64,000 nt of DNA, taken from Myxococcales bacterium. GTDB taxonomy: Bacteria; Myxococcota_A; Polyangia; Polyangiales; GCA-016699535. Position 1 is the stretch's first letter. Every line of letters starts with the position of its first letter. The notes beneath the pieces were generated by a model that saw only the letters and a list, made by a program, of their open reading frames with translations, did no database searches and was not told where the DNA came from. Where the stretch lies: assembly GCA_020633325.1 (NCBI GenBank), contig JACKDX010000001.1, positions 248,001-312,000 of the forward strand. Direction: 5' to 3'. The position numbers and the translations under genes were made by a program. Shown one piece after another: positions 8,880 through 17,600 of this stretch.

Positions 8880-10023
8880 GCGATATTTGCTTATGACGTG
8901 GATTGTTTTTGTGCCCCAGATCTCGAGCGCGCAAAGCGAAAGCGTGCCGCCGGTTTCAGAGTATCGCACGGATAGAGAAAGCCGTTCCATTTCGCTCGCT
9001 GTCGGAGAACAAACGAGCCTTCCAGCAAAGGGGGTGCGCAGTTACTCGGAAGGGGCACCAGGTATAGTGGATGTAAGGCTTCCCAAGGACGGCTCTCAGT
9101 TCATTATCGTGGCGCTGCGCCCCGGACAGACGACGCTGCTGTTATTCATGATGGATGGTAGCCAGCTCCAGTACCATATCCAAGTGTCCCGGTCGGATTC
9201 ACTTTCTAACCAAGGTGTGGAAGTAACGGACAACATCCGATTAGATTTTTATTATGTGCAACTCAGCGAAACCAGCAATCAGCAAATCGGAATTGGTTGG
9301 CCCGGCACCATTGGCGGAAGTTTTAAAATGGCTGCATCTTACGATCTCCTAGGCGGCGGGTTTCAAAACGCCACTGCCGTTGTCGCAGACCAGGTGCTGC
9401 CCCGGCTTGACATGGCACAAACCAATGGTTGGGCCAAGGTCATGCGCCAAGCGGCTGTCATCACCTCGAATGGTAACGAAGCTCAGTTTGCTAGCGGAGG
9501 TGAGGTAAACGTGCCAGTGCAAGGCGCGCTTACGGCCGAGATTCGGAAGATCGCTTTTGGAAGTGATATCCGTGTCCTACCCCGCTACGACAAGCGCACA
9601 GGTCGCATAGAACTTCAGGTTCAGGCAGATGTTTCCGATCTGACTGACCCTGGTGCGGATGTCCCAGGGCGCACCACCGCCAATCTGCGAACCCTCGTCA
9701 ATCTCGAACTGGGCCAATCTTTGATCCTCGCGGGGCTGAACTCCCAATCGAAACGTACGGCTACTACGGGCATCCCAGGACTCAGTCAAATTCCGCTTCT
9801 GGGGCTTCTCTTTGGATCCACAGGCGAGCAGGAAGAGAATATCGAGAACTTGGTATTTATAGTGCCCTCGGTGGTAGATGCGGTGTCCCTACAGTCGCGG
9901 GACCGCATTGGTGAAGCTATGACTATCTATGACGAGTTTTCGGGCGATGTTGATGAGATCGACATGCTCGGTCCCATCAAACGAACTCCGAGGCCCAGCT
10001 ATATTGAAACTCCGAAGCGATGA
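8869..10023 (+). CDS. cpaC: Tad secretin CpaC/RcpA
   Basis: Outer-membrane secretin of 384 residues through which the Flp pilus is extruded. It has a signal peptide (cleavage near ISSAQS), a pilus-assembly N-domain at about 35-110, and a secretin domain from about 200 on with the typical features VPVQGAL and LILAGLNSQSKRTATTGIPGLSQIPLLGLLFG. At 384 residues it is short for the family (about 450-520), lacking an extended N1 repeat region. It overlaps cpaB by eleven bases and the ATPase gene by four. Confidence 0.92.
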   Translation: MLIRRYLLMTWIVFVPQISSAQSESVPPVSEYRTDRESRSISLAVGEQTSLPAKGVRSYSEGAPGIVDVRLPKDGSQFIIVALRPGQTTLLLFMMDGSQLQYHIQVSRSDSLSNQGVEVTDNIRLDFYYVQLSETSNQQIGIGWPGTIGGSFKMAASYDLLGGGFQNATAVVADQVLPRLDMAQTNGWAKVMRQAAVITSNGNEAQFASGGEVNVPVQGALTAEIRKIAFGSDIRVLPRYDKRTGRIELQVQADVSDLTDPGADVPGRTTANLRTLVNLELGQSLILAGLNSQSKRTATTGIPGLSQIPLLGLLFGSTGEQEENIENLVFIVPSVVDAVSLQSRDRIGEAMTIYDEFSGDVDEIDMLGPIKRTPRPSYIETPKR

Positions 10024-11648
10024 CCCTAGCTGCTTCGCCCACAATTGTGGTCAGCTTGGAGGGCGAGGATGGTGCCCCACCGCTGTTTAAAGGCGACCTA
10101 GCAAGCCCCCTGACCGTAGGTCGCGATCCGAGCTCCGGAATCGTTTTTGATTCCCCTGAGATATCCCGCACCCATGCGATTGTAAGCTGGACCTCGGAAG
10201 GCTTCACACTAGAAGACACGTCCTCGAACGGAAGTGTGGTACAGGGGAAGCTCATCCTGCAGCAGAAAGTGGTTTTATCTCTGCCCGCTTCCGTGCGGAT
10301 GGGTAGCTATACGTTGAGGTTCTCATCGAAGAATCTTCCCGAAGCCGCGTCGCAAGCCAAGCCCAGCAATGATCCCTTGGGGAGCGGGCTTGATGAAGTA
10401 GCCCTACGTAAGATCATTCATCGCAAGCTTCTGGATCATCTTGATCTCGTCAAGCTCGACAAGAACAAGATGAGCGACCAGGAATTACGGCCTAATGTGT
10501 TGGATGCGCTCGGTCGCATTGTGGGAACCATGCACGCACAGCTTCCCAAAGATTTCGACCGTGCGCGCTTGATCCGCGAGCTTACCAATGAGGCGCTGGG
10601 TCTCGGGCCACTCGAACAGCTCCTCAATGATGACTCTGTTAGCGAAATCATGGTGGTGGATCCTCAGACGATATTCGTGGAACGTGATGGGCGCATCGAA
10701 AAAACCGACCTTCAGTTTACAGACGACGAAGCCATACGGGCAGTTATTGAGCGGATTGTAACGCCGCTTGGTCGTCGAATCGACGAATCCACACCTCTTG
10801 TCGATGCGCGGCTACGGGACGGGTCCCGTGTCAATGCGGTCATACGTCCTTTAGCAATACGCGGCACATGTATCACCATTCGTAAGTTCGCACGTAATCC
10901 TCTAAGCATTCAAGATCTGGTGGACAGGAAAGCCTTTACTCCCCAGATGGCGACCTTTCTTATGCGCACCGTCAAGGTGCGAAAAAACATTGTGATTTCG
11001 GGCGGCACTGGCAGCGGCAAAACGACTCTCTTGAACGTGTTGTCAAGCGCGATTCCGAGTCATGAACGCGTCATTACCATTGAGGATGCGGCGGAGCTGC
11101 GATTGCAGCAGCCTCATGTTGTGTCGCTCGAAACACGCCCTCCTAATATGGAGGGCAGGGGCGCGTATACCATCCGAGATCTTGTAAAGAACGCGCTTCG
11201 TATGCGACCCGATCGCATTGTGGTAGGAGAGTGCCGCGGCGGTGAGGCCCTGGACATGCTCCAAGCAATGAATACTGGCCACGAGGGTTCCATGACCACC
11301 ACTCACGCAAACAGTCCCACCGAGGCGGTCGCTCGCCTTGAAACCTTGGCATTGATGTCGGGACTAGATTTGCCGGCTCGCGCAATTCGCGAGCAAATCG
11401 TTGCAAGTGTGGACGTGGTCTTGCAACAGACGCGCTTTTCGGATGGATCGCGGCGAATCACGCATGTCACCGAGGTCATTGGCCTTGAGGACGGCGAATT
11501 TCAGTTGCGTGATATTTTTGTGTTTGTGCATACGCGGACCGGCCCCGACGGCGAAGTCGAGGGCGAGTTTCGCGCAACTGGGTATCTACCAAGCTATTTG
11601 GGCGCGTTCATAACGCATGGGCTCATTACCGATGGAAAGTACTTATGA
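10020..11648 (+). CDS. cpaF: FHA domain-CpaF/TadA secretion ATPase fusion
   Basis: Cytoplasmic ATPase of 542 residues that powers pilus assembly. Residues about 10-100 form an FHA domain with all signature residues (G34-R35, S49/H52, N70-G71), so it may bind a phosphothreonine partner. After a linker comes a full CpaF/TadA ATPase with Walker A GGTGSGKTT (K334), Asp-box region, Walker B RMRPDRIVVGE, and His box TTTHANS. It overlaps the secretin and tadB genes by four bases each. A second CpaF-type ATPase without FHA is encoded 4 kb downstream. FHA-fused versions are known in some bacteria; what it binds here is unknown. Confidence 0.95.
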   Translation: MTLAASPTIVVSLEGEDGAPPLFKGDLASPLTVGRDPSSGIVFDSPEISRTHAIVSWTSEGFTLEDTSSNGSVVQGKLILQQKVVLSLPASVRMGSYTLRFSSKNLPEAASQAKPSNDPLGSGLDEVALRKIIHRKLLDHLDLVKLDKNKMSDQELRPNVLDALGRIVGTMHAQLPKDFDRARLIRELTNEALGLGPLEQLLNDDSVSEIMVVDPQTIFVERDGRIEKTDLQFTDDEAIRAVIERIVTPLGRRIDESTPLVDARLRDGSRVNAVIRPLAIRGTCITIRKFARNPLSIQDLVDRKAFTPQMATFLMRTVKVRKNIVISGGTGSGKTTLLNVLSSAIPSHERVITIEDAAELRLQQPHVVSLETRPPNMEGRGAYTIRDLVKNALRMRPDRIVVGECRGGEALDMLQAMNTGHEGSMTTTHANSPTEAVARLETLALMSGLDLPARAIREQIVASVDVVLQQTRFSDGSRRITHVTEVIGLEDGEFQLRDIFVFVHTRTGPDGEVEGEFRATGYLPSYLGAFITHGLITDGKYL

Positions 11649-12511
11649 AGTTCACATCAGCGACATGGCCTCTGTTGTATGGCGGATTGGTGCTTTCAGG
11701 AATCGCTTTGGCGATAGTTGCGTATGGTTTGCTACTTAATCCACAGAGCCCAGTTCGGGTCCAATGGCGGCGGTACTGCCATTACCTGGATACCTATTTG
11801 AGATTTGTGAGACAGAAACTCACCGGACGGCAATTGGCCGTGGGTCAAATGCTTGTTTTGGCGCTTTGGTGCGGCTTGGTTCTAGCGGCGGGATTGCCCC
11901 TTTTGCTTTTTGTCGGCGTGTTATTCTTGTTTATTCCTTCAGTGTGGTTACAGCAGCTTCAGCGTAAGCGGATCCAGCAGCTTGGCGAACAGCTCGACGG
12001 ATGGCTTCAGGCATTGGCAAATGCCCTCAAAGCTAGTTCCTCGTTGGGAGATGCCATTGAGTCAACCCAGAGCCTTCTTCATTCGCCCATGAGCGATGAG
12101 GTGGAGATACTGATCAAGGAAACACGGCTTGGCACCCCGTTGGATGCTGCCCTCCGAAACATGGCACGAAGATTGAAGTCGCGAACAATTTCAAGTGCCT
12201 TGGTCACGTTGCTGGTGGCGCGTCAAAGCGGCGGTAACCTTCCTCACACGCTAGAACGGTCAGCGGCGGCATTAAGAGAGATGGCGCGTCTTGAGGGGGT
12301 CGTGAGAACCAAGACTGCGGAAAGCAAGGCGCAGGCCTATGTTCTTGCGGTAATGCCGGCTGTTGTTGTCTTTGCAGTGAACTGGATTCATCCGGATTTG
12401 CTAATACCTTTACGCGAAACCATGATTGGAAACGCCGTCGCTGTTTTAGCAGCAGTTTTGTGGATCCTATCCGTTGTCTTGACTAACCGAATCTTGCGGG
12501 TCGATATGTAG
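11645..12511 (+). CDS. tadB: Tad inner-membrane platform protein TadB
   Basis: T2SS-F family membrane protein of 288 residues that partners TadC in the inner-membrane platform. Hydrophobic helices lie at the N-terminus (about 8-28), at about 70-100 and in two C-terminal segments (about 235-280). The F domain between them carries the typical LDGWLQALANALKASSSLGDAIE and LVARQSGGNLPHTLE patterns. The start ATGA overlaps the ATPase stop. Unlike most Tad loci, tadC does not follow directly: a carbonic anhydrase gene lies between. Confidence 0.92.
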   Translation: MKFTSATWPLLYGGLVLSGIALAIVAYGLLLNPQSPVRVQWRRYCHYLDTYLRFVRQKLTGRQLAVGQMLVLALWCGLVLAAGLPLLLFVGVLFLFIPSVWLQQLQRKRIQQLGEQLDGWLQALANALKASSSLGDAIESTQSLLHSPMSDEVEILIKETRLGTPLDAALRNMARRLKSRTISSALVTLLVARQSGGNLPHTLERSAAALREMARLEGVVRTKTAESKAQAYVLAVMPAVVVFAVNWIHPDLLIPLRETMIGNAVAVLAAVLWILSVVLTNRILRVDM

Positions 12512-12589
12512 CCGCTCTTCGGTGCCCTTTGCTTCTAGGCATATCACGGGTTGGCGTGTATATTGTTAACACAGCGTGGCTTCGCCAAT

Positions 12590-13216
12590 ATGAAAACACT
12601 CAAAAAACTATTTGACGGAAATCGTGCGTGGGTCACTTCTAAACTGGAGTCTAACCCAGGTTTTTTTTCAGCATTGGCCAAACAGCAAACGCCGAAATAC
12701 CTATGGATCGGCTGCTCGGATAGTCGTGTGCCCGCCAATGAGGTATGCGGGCTTGCGCCCGGAGAGATGTTTGTGCACCGTAACGTGGCCAATGTGGTCT
12801 CTCACACCGACTTTAACTGTTTAGCAGTGGTGCAATACGCGGTGGAGGTGCTAAAAGTCACGGATATCATTGTATGTGGACATTACGGTTGTGGAGGCAT
12901 TGTCGCAACGCTTGAGGGAAAAACGCGCGGATTGATCTATAACTGGTTGCGGCACGTCAATGATGTATATCAACAGCACCGGGAGGAAATTCTCGCCCTC
13001 CCCATGAATGAGCGCGCGGATCGGCTGTGTGAACTAAATGTGGCACGACAGATGACCAATCTGTGCCAGACCACGGTCATAGAGGAAGTCTGGGCGCGGG
13101 GACAGGAGTTATCCGTGCATGGCTGGGTGTATCGCCTCACCGATGGCCTCATTCGGGATTTGGACCTTTACGTGAGCTCAAAGGAGGAACTCGCGGGATT
13201 GGGTCACCACTCATAA
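12590..13216 (+). CDS. can: Beta-carbonic anhydrase (type II, bicarbonate-regulated)
   Basis: Zinc enzyme interconverting CO2 and bicarbonate, 208 residues. The numbering matches E. coli Can exactly when translated from ATG 12590: zinc ligands Cys42, His98 and Cys101, and the Asp44-Arg46 dyad. Trp39, Gly41 and Tyr181, which form the non-catalytic bicarbonate site of the allosteric E. coli/Haemophilus type, are also present. This fit is the reason for the chosen start, since no good ribosome-binding site is visible. The gene is set off by gaps of 78 and 89 bases from tadB and tadC, in a locus where most other genes overlap or nearly abut, so it looks like a later insertion or an independently expressed gene. 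Confidence 0.95.
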   Translation: MKTLKKLFDGNRAWVTSKLESNPGFFSALAKQQTPKYLWIGCSDSRVPANEVCGLAPGEMFVHRNVANVVSHTDFNCLAVVQYAVEVLKVTDIIVCGHYGCGGIVATLEGKTRGLIYNWLRHVNDVYQQHREEILALPMNERADRLCELNVARQMTNLCQTTVIEEVWARGQELSVHGWVYRLTDGLIRDLDLYVSSKEELAGLGHHS

Positions 13217-13305
13217 ATGTGGTGTAAGTGAAACTATCGGGGCTGAATCCAGAAAAAAGCTGCGGACCTGACAACTACTAGAGAGCGTGACCGATGAGTT
13301 GAACG

Positions 13306-14208
13306 ATGCATGTCGTAGGGTTACTGAGCGTGATCAGCGTCGGCGCCCTCGCATTGGCGGGGGTCATTCTAGGCTACGCGCTGTTGTCGGAGACGGCGGC
13401 GAGGCGACCGACTCGCGGGCTTCAAGGGCTCAAGCGCGCAGCTGCGTTGAAACGAAGCACGCTGTTTAGAGCTTTTGAGCCACTTTTGCGCTACGGAGCC
13501 AGTTGGGCCAGCAAAGTCTCGGTGGGCGATATGCGGCTCAAGATCGCAAAGCAGCTTCAGAGGTCGGGGGATTACTTGGGTCTTACGCCCGATGAATATC
13601 TGGCCATGATATTTTGGGGATCCCTCGGATTCACCATATCGGGCATCGTCATATGCCACTTGGGCAATCTCAAATTGATGTACGCCTTGGGAGGAGCATT
13701 GGTTGGGCTCTGGACCCCGCACTCGCTTGTGACTCATCAAATTCGTATTAGAAGTACCCAAGTGAACCGCGGCTTGCCAGCCGCGATCGATCTGGCCGCA
13801 CTGTGTATGAGCGCCGGTATGGATTTTATTGGCGCAATTCGGCAGATTGTCACGCACGGGGCCGGTAGTGATGATGCGGTTCAAGAAGAGCTGGAGCGGA
13901 TTCTCCAAGAACTTGAGCTGGGCCACACGCGAAGAGAAGCACTAGATGCTTTCGCAGAACGCGTCCCTACCGAGTCAGTGAAAGACTTCGTTAGCGCCGT
14001 AAAACAGGCAGAAGATAAGGGGAATCCTCTTTCGGAAGTGCTGCAGGTCCAAGCAACAATGCTGCGGATGCGCCGCACGGTACTTGCCGAGGAGGCAGCG
14101 GCTCGGGCAGGTGTGCTGATGATGATTCCGTTGATGATGCTCTTCTCTAGCATCATACTGATTCTTCTCGGGCCGCTTGTCATTAGCAACCTACAAGCGG
14201 GGCTGTAG
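13306..14208 (+). CDS. tadC: Tad inner-membrane platform protein TadC
   Basis: T2SS-F family membrane protein of 300 residues, partner of TadB. An N-terminal helix (about 5-27), a pair near 100-140, the F domain with AAIDLAALCMSAGMDFIGAIRQI, and two closing helices (about 265-297) fit TadC. The conserved KQAEDKGNPLSEVL stretch is present. Separated from tadB by the carbonic anhydrase gene, but followed at one base by an FHA protein gene. Confidence 0.92.
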   Translation: MHVVGLLSVISVGALALAGVILGYALLSETAARRPTRGLQGLKRAAALKRSTLFRAFEPLLRYGASWASKVSVGDMRLKIAKQLQRSGDYLGLTPDEYLAMIFWGSLGFTISGIVICHLGNLKLMYALGGALVGLWTPHSLVTHQIRIRSTQVNRGLPAAIDLAALCMSAGMDFIGAIRQIVTHGAGSDDAVQEELERILQELELGHTRREALDAFAERVPTESVKDFVSAVKQAEDKGNPLSEVLQVQATMLRMRRTVLAEEAAARAGVLMMIPLMMLFSSIILILLGPLVISNLQAGL

Positions 14209-14209
14209 C

Positions 14210-15061
14210 GTGCCGCAAGATGTTGACATCATATTACCCGATGGAACTGTCCAGCGACATTCAATTGTCGGTAAACGGATGGTTTTGGGGCGGGGGCCGC
14301 AGGCCGACATCGTCGTCACAACCGAGGAGCTAGACCCGAAGCACCTCCTCCTCATGCCTAATAAGAACGGTCTCTGGATTTCTGTGTCGCGACATACACA
14401 AGTCCCCCTCATTATTGACAATGAACCGTTCCATCATGGAACTGTGCCGTGGGGAACTCGCGCCTCCCTCGGCAGCCTTATTCTAGTATTTGGTCCTGAG
14501 CGTGACACAACCCCCCGTGTAAAAGCGACCATTCACCCGGCCATTTGGGCGCTTGCGTTTATCGTCATGGGCATCCTTCTTTGGCAGTCTTTCTTGCCAC
14601 ACAGAGCGGCGTCCTACATTGCTGCGCCACATGCGCCGATGTTGTTTGCTGTCGTAACAAAATGCGGTGCAGGACCTACAAACGCTGAAGCGCGCGCATT
14701 TGAGCTTTCCGCTAACGCTTCAGCGAAAAGGCAGCGGTATGTGTTTGAACCTCACGACGGAGTAACTGCAGTCAACATGTTTCAGGAAGCCGCCCTATGC
14801 TTTCGTCTAGCCGGCAACGGTCAACAGGCCCAAGCAGTGGAGGTGCAGCGCAGCAAGCTCGAACGCGAGATATCCGAAGATTACGCTGCCATTCGTCTAC
14901 GACTGGACACTTTGCTGCAAGAAGATGAGTGGCGTCAATCCCGACTAGAGATTTCCAAACTAAAGAGTTTGCTTTCGGAGACCAAGGGTAGTTACGTTGA
15001 CTGGTTGGAACAAACCGAGCGATATGTTCAGATGAAACTGCTCGACCAAGGAGGTCGCTAG
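14210..15061 (+). CDS. FHA-like domain membrane protein of the Tad locus
   Basis: Protein of 283 residues. An N-terminal FHA-like domain covers about 2-100 with the GR pair (27-28), but the Ser/His and Asn-Gly positions are weak (H45 present, no clear NG), so phosphothreonine binding is uncertain. A transmembrane helix lies at about 109-127. The C-terminal part, about 140-283, is helical and charged and may lie in the periplasm. The start is GTG 14210, one base after the tadC stop; it begins just before the FHA domain. Genes with FHA plus TM next to tadC are seen in myxobacterial Tad loci; its partner is unknown. Confidence 0.8.
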   Translation: MPQDVDIILPDGTVQRHSIVGKRMVLGRGPQADIVVTTEELDPKHLLLMPNKNGLWISVSRHTQVPLIIDNEPFHHGTVPWGTRASLGSLILVFGPERDTTPRVKATIHPAIWALAFIVMGILLWQSFLPHRAASYIAAPHAPMLFAVVTKCGAGPTNAEARAFELSANASAKRQRYVFEPHDGVTAVNMFQEAALCFRLAGNGQQAQAVEVQRSKLEREISEDYAAIRLRLDTLLQEDEWRQSRLEISKLKSLLSETKGSYVDWLEQTERYVQMKLLDQGGR

Positions 15062-15063
15062 AC

Positions 15064-15684
15064 ATGGCATTATTCACCCGCGCTGGCTTTATCTTGGTGC
15101 TGGCCTTTGCGAGCAGCGCTTGCGCCGGGCATTCTCCAGCTCCCGAGACCGCCCGCATCGCCAACCCTGATCCGCTTAGAGAGACGCCGGGCAAGTCGCT
15201 GTTTGTACACGGCAAGTCTCTGGCCAAAATGGGGGACTATATTCGCGCGGAGCAATACTACCGCGCCGCCATCGCTCAGGGGTATCCTAAGGCCATAGTC
15301 GTGCCGTATCTCATCGGCGCGTGTGTCGCGGCTTCCCGAATGCACGATGCATTGCAGCATGCGAGGCCTTATCTGGAAGAACATCCCGACGAATGGCGGC
15401 TGCGCCAAGTGACAGCATTTATTCTCACGGCGCTCGGAGAGCACCTAGAAGCTGAAGCCGAACTCATCCGAGTGATCAAGGACGCCCCTTCAGAAGCGCT
15501 TCCCCACTATGCCTTAGCTGTGTTGTATCGTGATCATCTCGACAATGCAGAGTTGGCCAAACAGCATTTTTTGAAATACGTCGAGAAAGCCCCGCGCGGA
15601 AGACACGCCGCGGAATCTAAGGACGCTGCCCAACGCCTCCAACAAAAGAAACCAAAAAACAGTGATTCCCCGCGACGTATTTGA
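15064..15684 (+). CDS. tadD: TadD-like TPR lipoprotein
   Basis: Outer-membrane lipoprotein of 206 residues, probably the pilotin/assembly factor TadD. It has a signal peptide with lipobox SSAC, then tetratricopeptide-like helices from about 40 to 190 (MGDYIRAEQYYRAAIAQGYP; EALPHYALAVLYRDHLDNAE). It starts two bases after the FHA gene and overlaps the second ATPase gene by 23 bases, so it is clearly in the same operon. Confidence 0.87.
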   Translation: MALFTRAGFILVLAFASSACAGHSPAPETARIANPDPLRETPGKSLFVHGKSLAKMGDYIRAEQYYRAAIAQGYPKAIVVPYLIGACVAASRMHDALQHARPYLEEHPDEWRLRQVTAFILTALGEHLEAEAELIRVIKDAPSEALPHYALAVLYRDHLDNAELAKQHFLKYVEKAPRGRHAAESKDAAQRLQQKKPKNSDSPRRI

Positions 15685-16741
15685 AAAAACCCTTCTGGGT
15701 TTTCTGGCGCCGATCGCTCCTTACCTTGAGGATCCGACGGTCTCCGAGGTCATGATCAATGGCCCGCACGAGATTTTTGTCGAACGTAAGGGAACTATCT
15801 CGCGCACAGACACGCAGTTTGAATCGCGAGAGGCCTTGGAGTCGGCAATGCGGAATCTTGCTCAATATGTGGGACGTCATGTGGATGTGCACAGGCCTAT
15901 TCTTGAGGCGCGTTTACCCGACGGCTCTCGGGTGCAAGCCGTTTTCCCGCCTGCAGCCCCCGACGGTCCCTTTGTTTCTATACGCCGGTTTTTCAAAGAG
16001 CAGCTGACGATGGACAAGCTCGTGGAGTATGGTTCTATTACGAGAGATGCCGCTGACTTCCTTCGTCTGGTGGTCGCAGTGAAACAGAACATCATTGTGG
16101 CAGGTGGCACAGGGTCGGGCAAAACGTCGCTTCTCAACGCGCTGTCATCCTTCATCAATCGCAACGAGCGCGTTGTCGTGATCGAAGATTCTCGGGAATT
16201 ACAGTTGAGGCGTCCACATGTGGTACAGCTTGAAAGCGTGCCACCCGATGCAAAGGGCAGGGGCTACGTTTCCATTAGAGATCTATTTAAAGCGACTCTT
16301 CGCATGCGTCCAGACAGAATCGTTGTGGGGGAGATTCGGAGCGGTGAGGCTTTGGAGTTAATTCAGGCTATGACATCGGGGCATGGGGGATGCTTATCCA
16401 CAGTCCATGCCACGTACCCCATCGATACGCTCAACCGACTCGAGACAATGGCGCTCATGAGCGACGTCCAACTCCCTCTTTATGCACTTAGGGCTCAGCT
16501 GTCTTCAGCAATTAATTTTATCGTCCAAACTTCTCGCCTGCCGGATGGATCGCGGTGCATCACTCATATTACCGAGGTGCGTGATTTCAATGAATCGTCT
16601 GGCTATATCCTGGAAGACGTGTTTAAGCGAAAGTTTAGCGATGAGACTGCTACACTCGAACCGACGGGCTATATTCCGAAGTGCGCCGAGGCGATGTTTG
16701 CGCTGGGTCTAAAACTACCGGGATGCATGTATGTCAAGTAA
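15662..16741 (+). CDS. Second CpaF/TadA-type secretion ATPase
   Basis: ATPase of 359 residues with the same core as the FHA-CpaF fusion upstream but no FHA domain and a short N-terminal region. Walker A is GGTGSGKTS (K154); Walker B RMRPDRIVVGE and the His box STVHATYP are intact, so it should be active. The start is GTG 15662, inside tadD. Standard Tad loci have one ATPase; a second raises the question whether the two share extension and retraction or serve different platforms. The downstream gene overlaps by eleven bases. Confidence 0.93.
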   Translation: MIPRDVFEKTLLGFLAPIAPYLEDPTVSEVMINGPHEIFVERKGTISRTDTQFESREALESAMRNLAQYVGRHVDVHRPILEARLPDGSRVQAVFPPAAPDGPFVSIRRFFKEQLTMDKLVEYGSITRDAADFLRLVVAVKQNIIVAGGTGSGKTSLLNALSSFINRNERVVVIEDSRELQLRRPHVVQLESVPPDAKGRGYVSIRDLFKATLRMRPDRIVVGEIRSGEALELIQAMTSGHGGCLSTVHATYPIDTLNRLETMALMSDVQLPLYALRAQLSSAINFIVQTSRLPDGSRCITHITEVRDFNESSGYILEDVFKRKFSDETATLEPTGYIPKCAEAMFALGLKLPGCMYVK

Positions 16742-17600
16742 CGAGGAAGATCTCGATACGGATATCGATCATCAACCTCTGGATTCAACCCCCGGGGGAA
16801 ACGTGACTTCGAGCCCCGAGGCCCGGACAAAGATAGATGAGGATCTTGCTGAGCGTGTCCTCAAGGCATTCCCCGAAATGAGAGCGGGAAAGACATCTAA
16901 GGCAGAGCAGCATACTCGGAACTCGGTCCAACTTGAGCGGCAGTCAGATAAACCACGAGCAGGTGGATTGCCTCGCACTGTACTTCAGGCGCCTCTGCAG
17001 CCGCCAACTCACCATGAGACGCCTGAGCGCCCCTTCGCTGTACCGCCATCGAGTGGGCCTAGTCTATCAGGGGTGCGAAAAGCCGTTAGCGTCGGACGCA
17101 GTGCTCTGCTGAAGCTTCCTGTCTCTACGCGGGTGCTCCTGGGCGCTGTTGTATTTGCGGTTGCCGTCTTTGCCGGTTGGCAATTTCGCGACCGACCCCC
17201 GAAGGTGACGGCTGACGCACCGCCATTATCCGCACACGCGCCCTCAAGAGTGGCCGCATCCGTAGCAGCAGAAGCGCCGTCCAATCCTTCATCCACCTCC
17301 CCCTCGCCCGTCCCTCTGGGCGCGCCTGCCAGGCCCCTCGCGCCCGAGCCACCTCTGACTGGGACGCCGGACGAAACCGGCTCATCCGTGGCGACACCCA
17401 GTGAAGATCCTGAGACTGCCGCGGCCCGAGTTCTCGTGTCGGGGCAACGGGTCGAAGCGCTGAATCTCTATCAGCGGCTGGCCGCGCAGTTCCCTAAGAA
17501 AACGGCATTTGCCATAATTAGCCGCGCATTGGAACGGCCGACTCCCGAGACATGTCCTGATGGGGCAGCCCCCGGAGAAAACGGGTGTCTCAAAAAATGA
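16731..17600 (+). CDS. Single-pass membrane protein with Pro/Ala-rich linker
   Basis: Unrecognised protein of 289 residues. The first 130 residues are polar and probably cytoplasmic. One transmembrane helix lies near 133-151 (VLLGAVVFAVAVFAGW). A long Pro/Ala/Ser-rich linker (about 155-225) follows, typical of a periplasm-spanning arm, then a small helical end with two Cys (CPDGAAPGENGC). The layout resembles TonB-like or peptidoglycan-spanning adaptors, but no domain was identified. It overlaps both neighbours in the Tad operon. Confidence 0.75.
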   Translation: MSSNEEDLDTDIDHQPLDSTPGGNVTSSPEARTKIDEDLAERVLKAFPEMRAGKTSKAEQHTRNSVQLERQSDKPRAGGLPRTVLQAPLQPPTHHETPERPFAVPPSSGPSLSGVRKAVSVGRSALLKLPVSTRVLLGAVVFAVAVFAGWQFRDRPPKVTADAPPLSAHAPSRVAASVAAEAPSNPSSTSPSPVPLGAPARPLAPEPPLTGTPDETGSSVATPSEDPETAAARVLVSGQRVEALNLYQRLAAQFPKKTAFAIISRALERPTPETCPDGAAPGENGCLKK

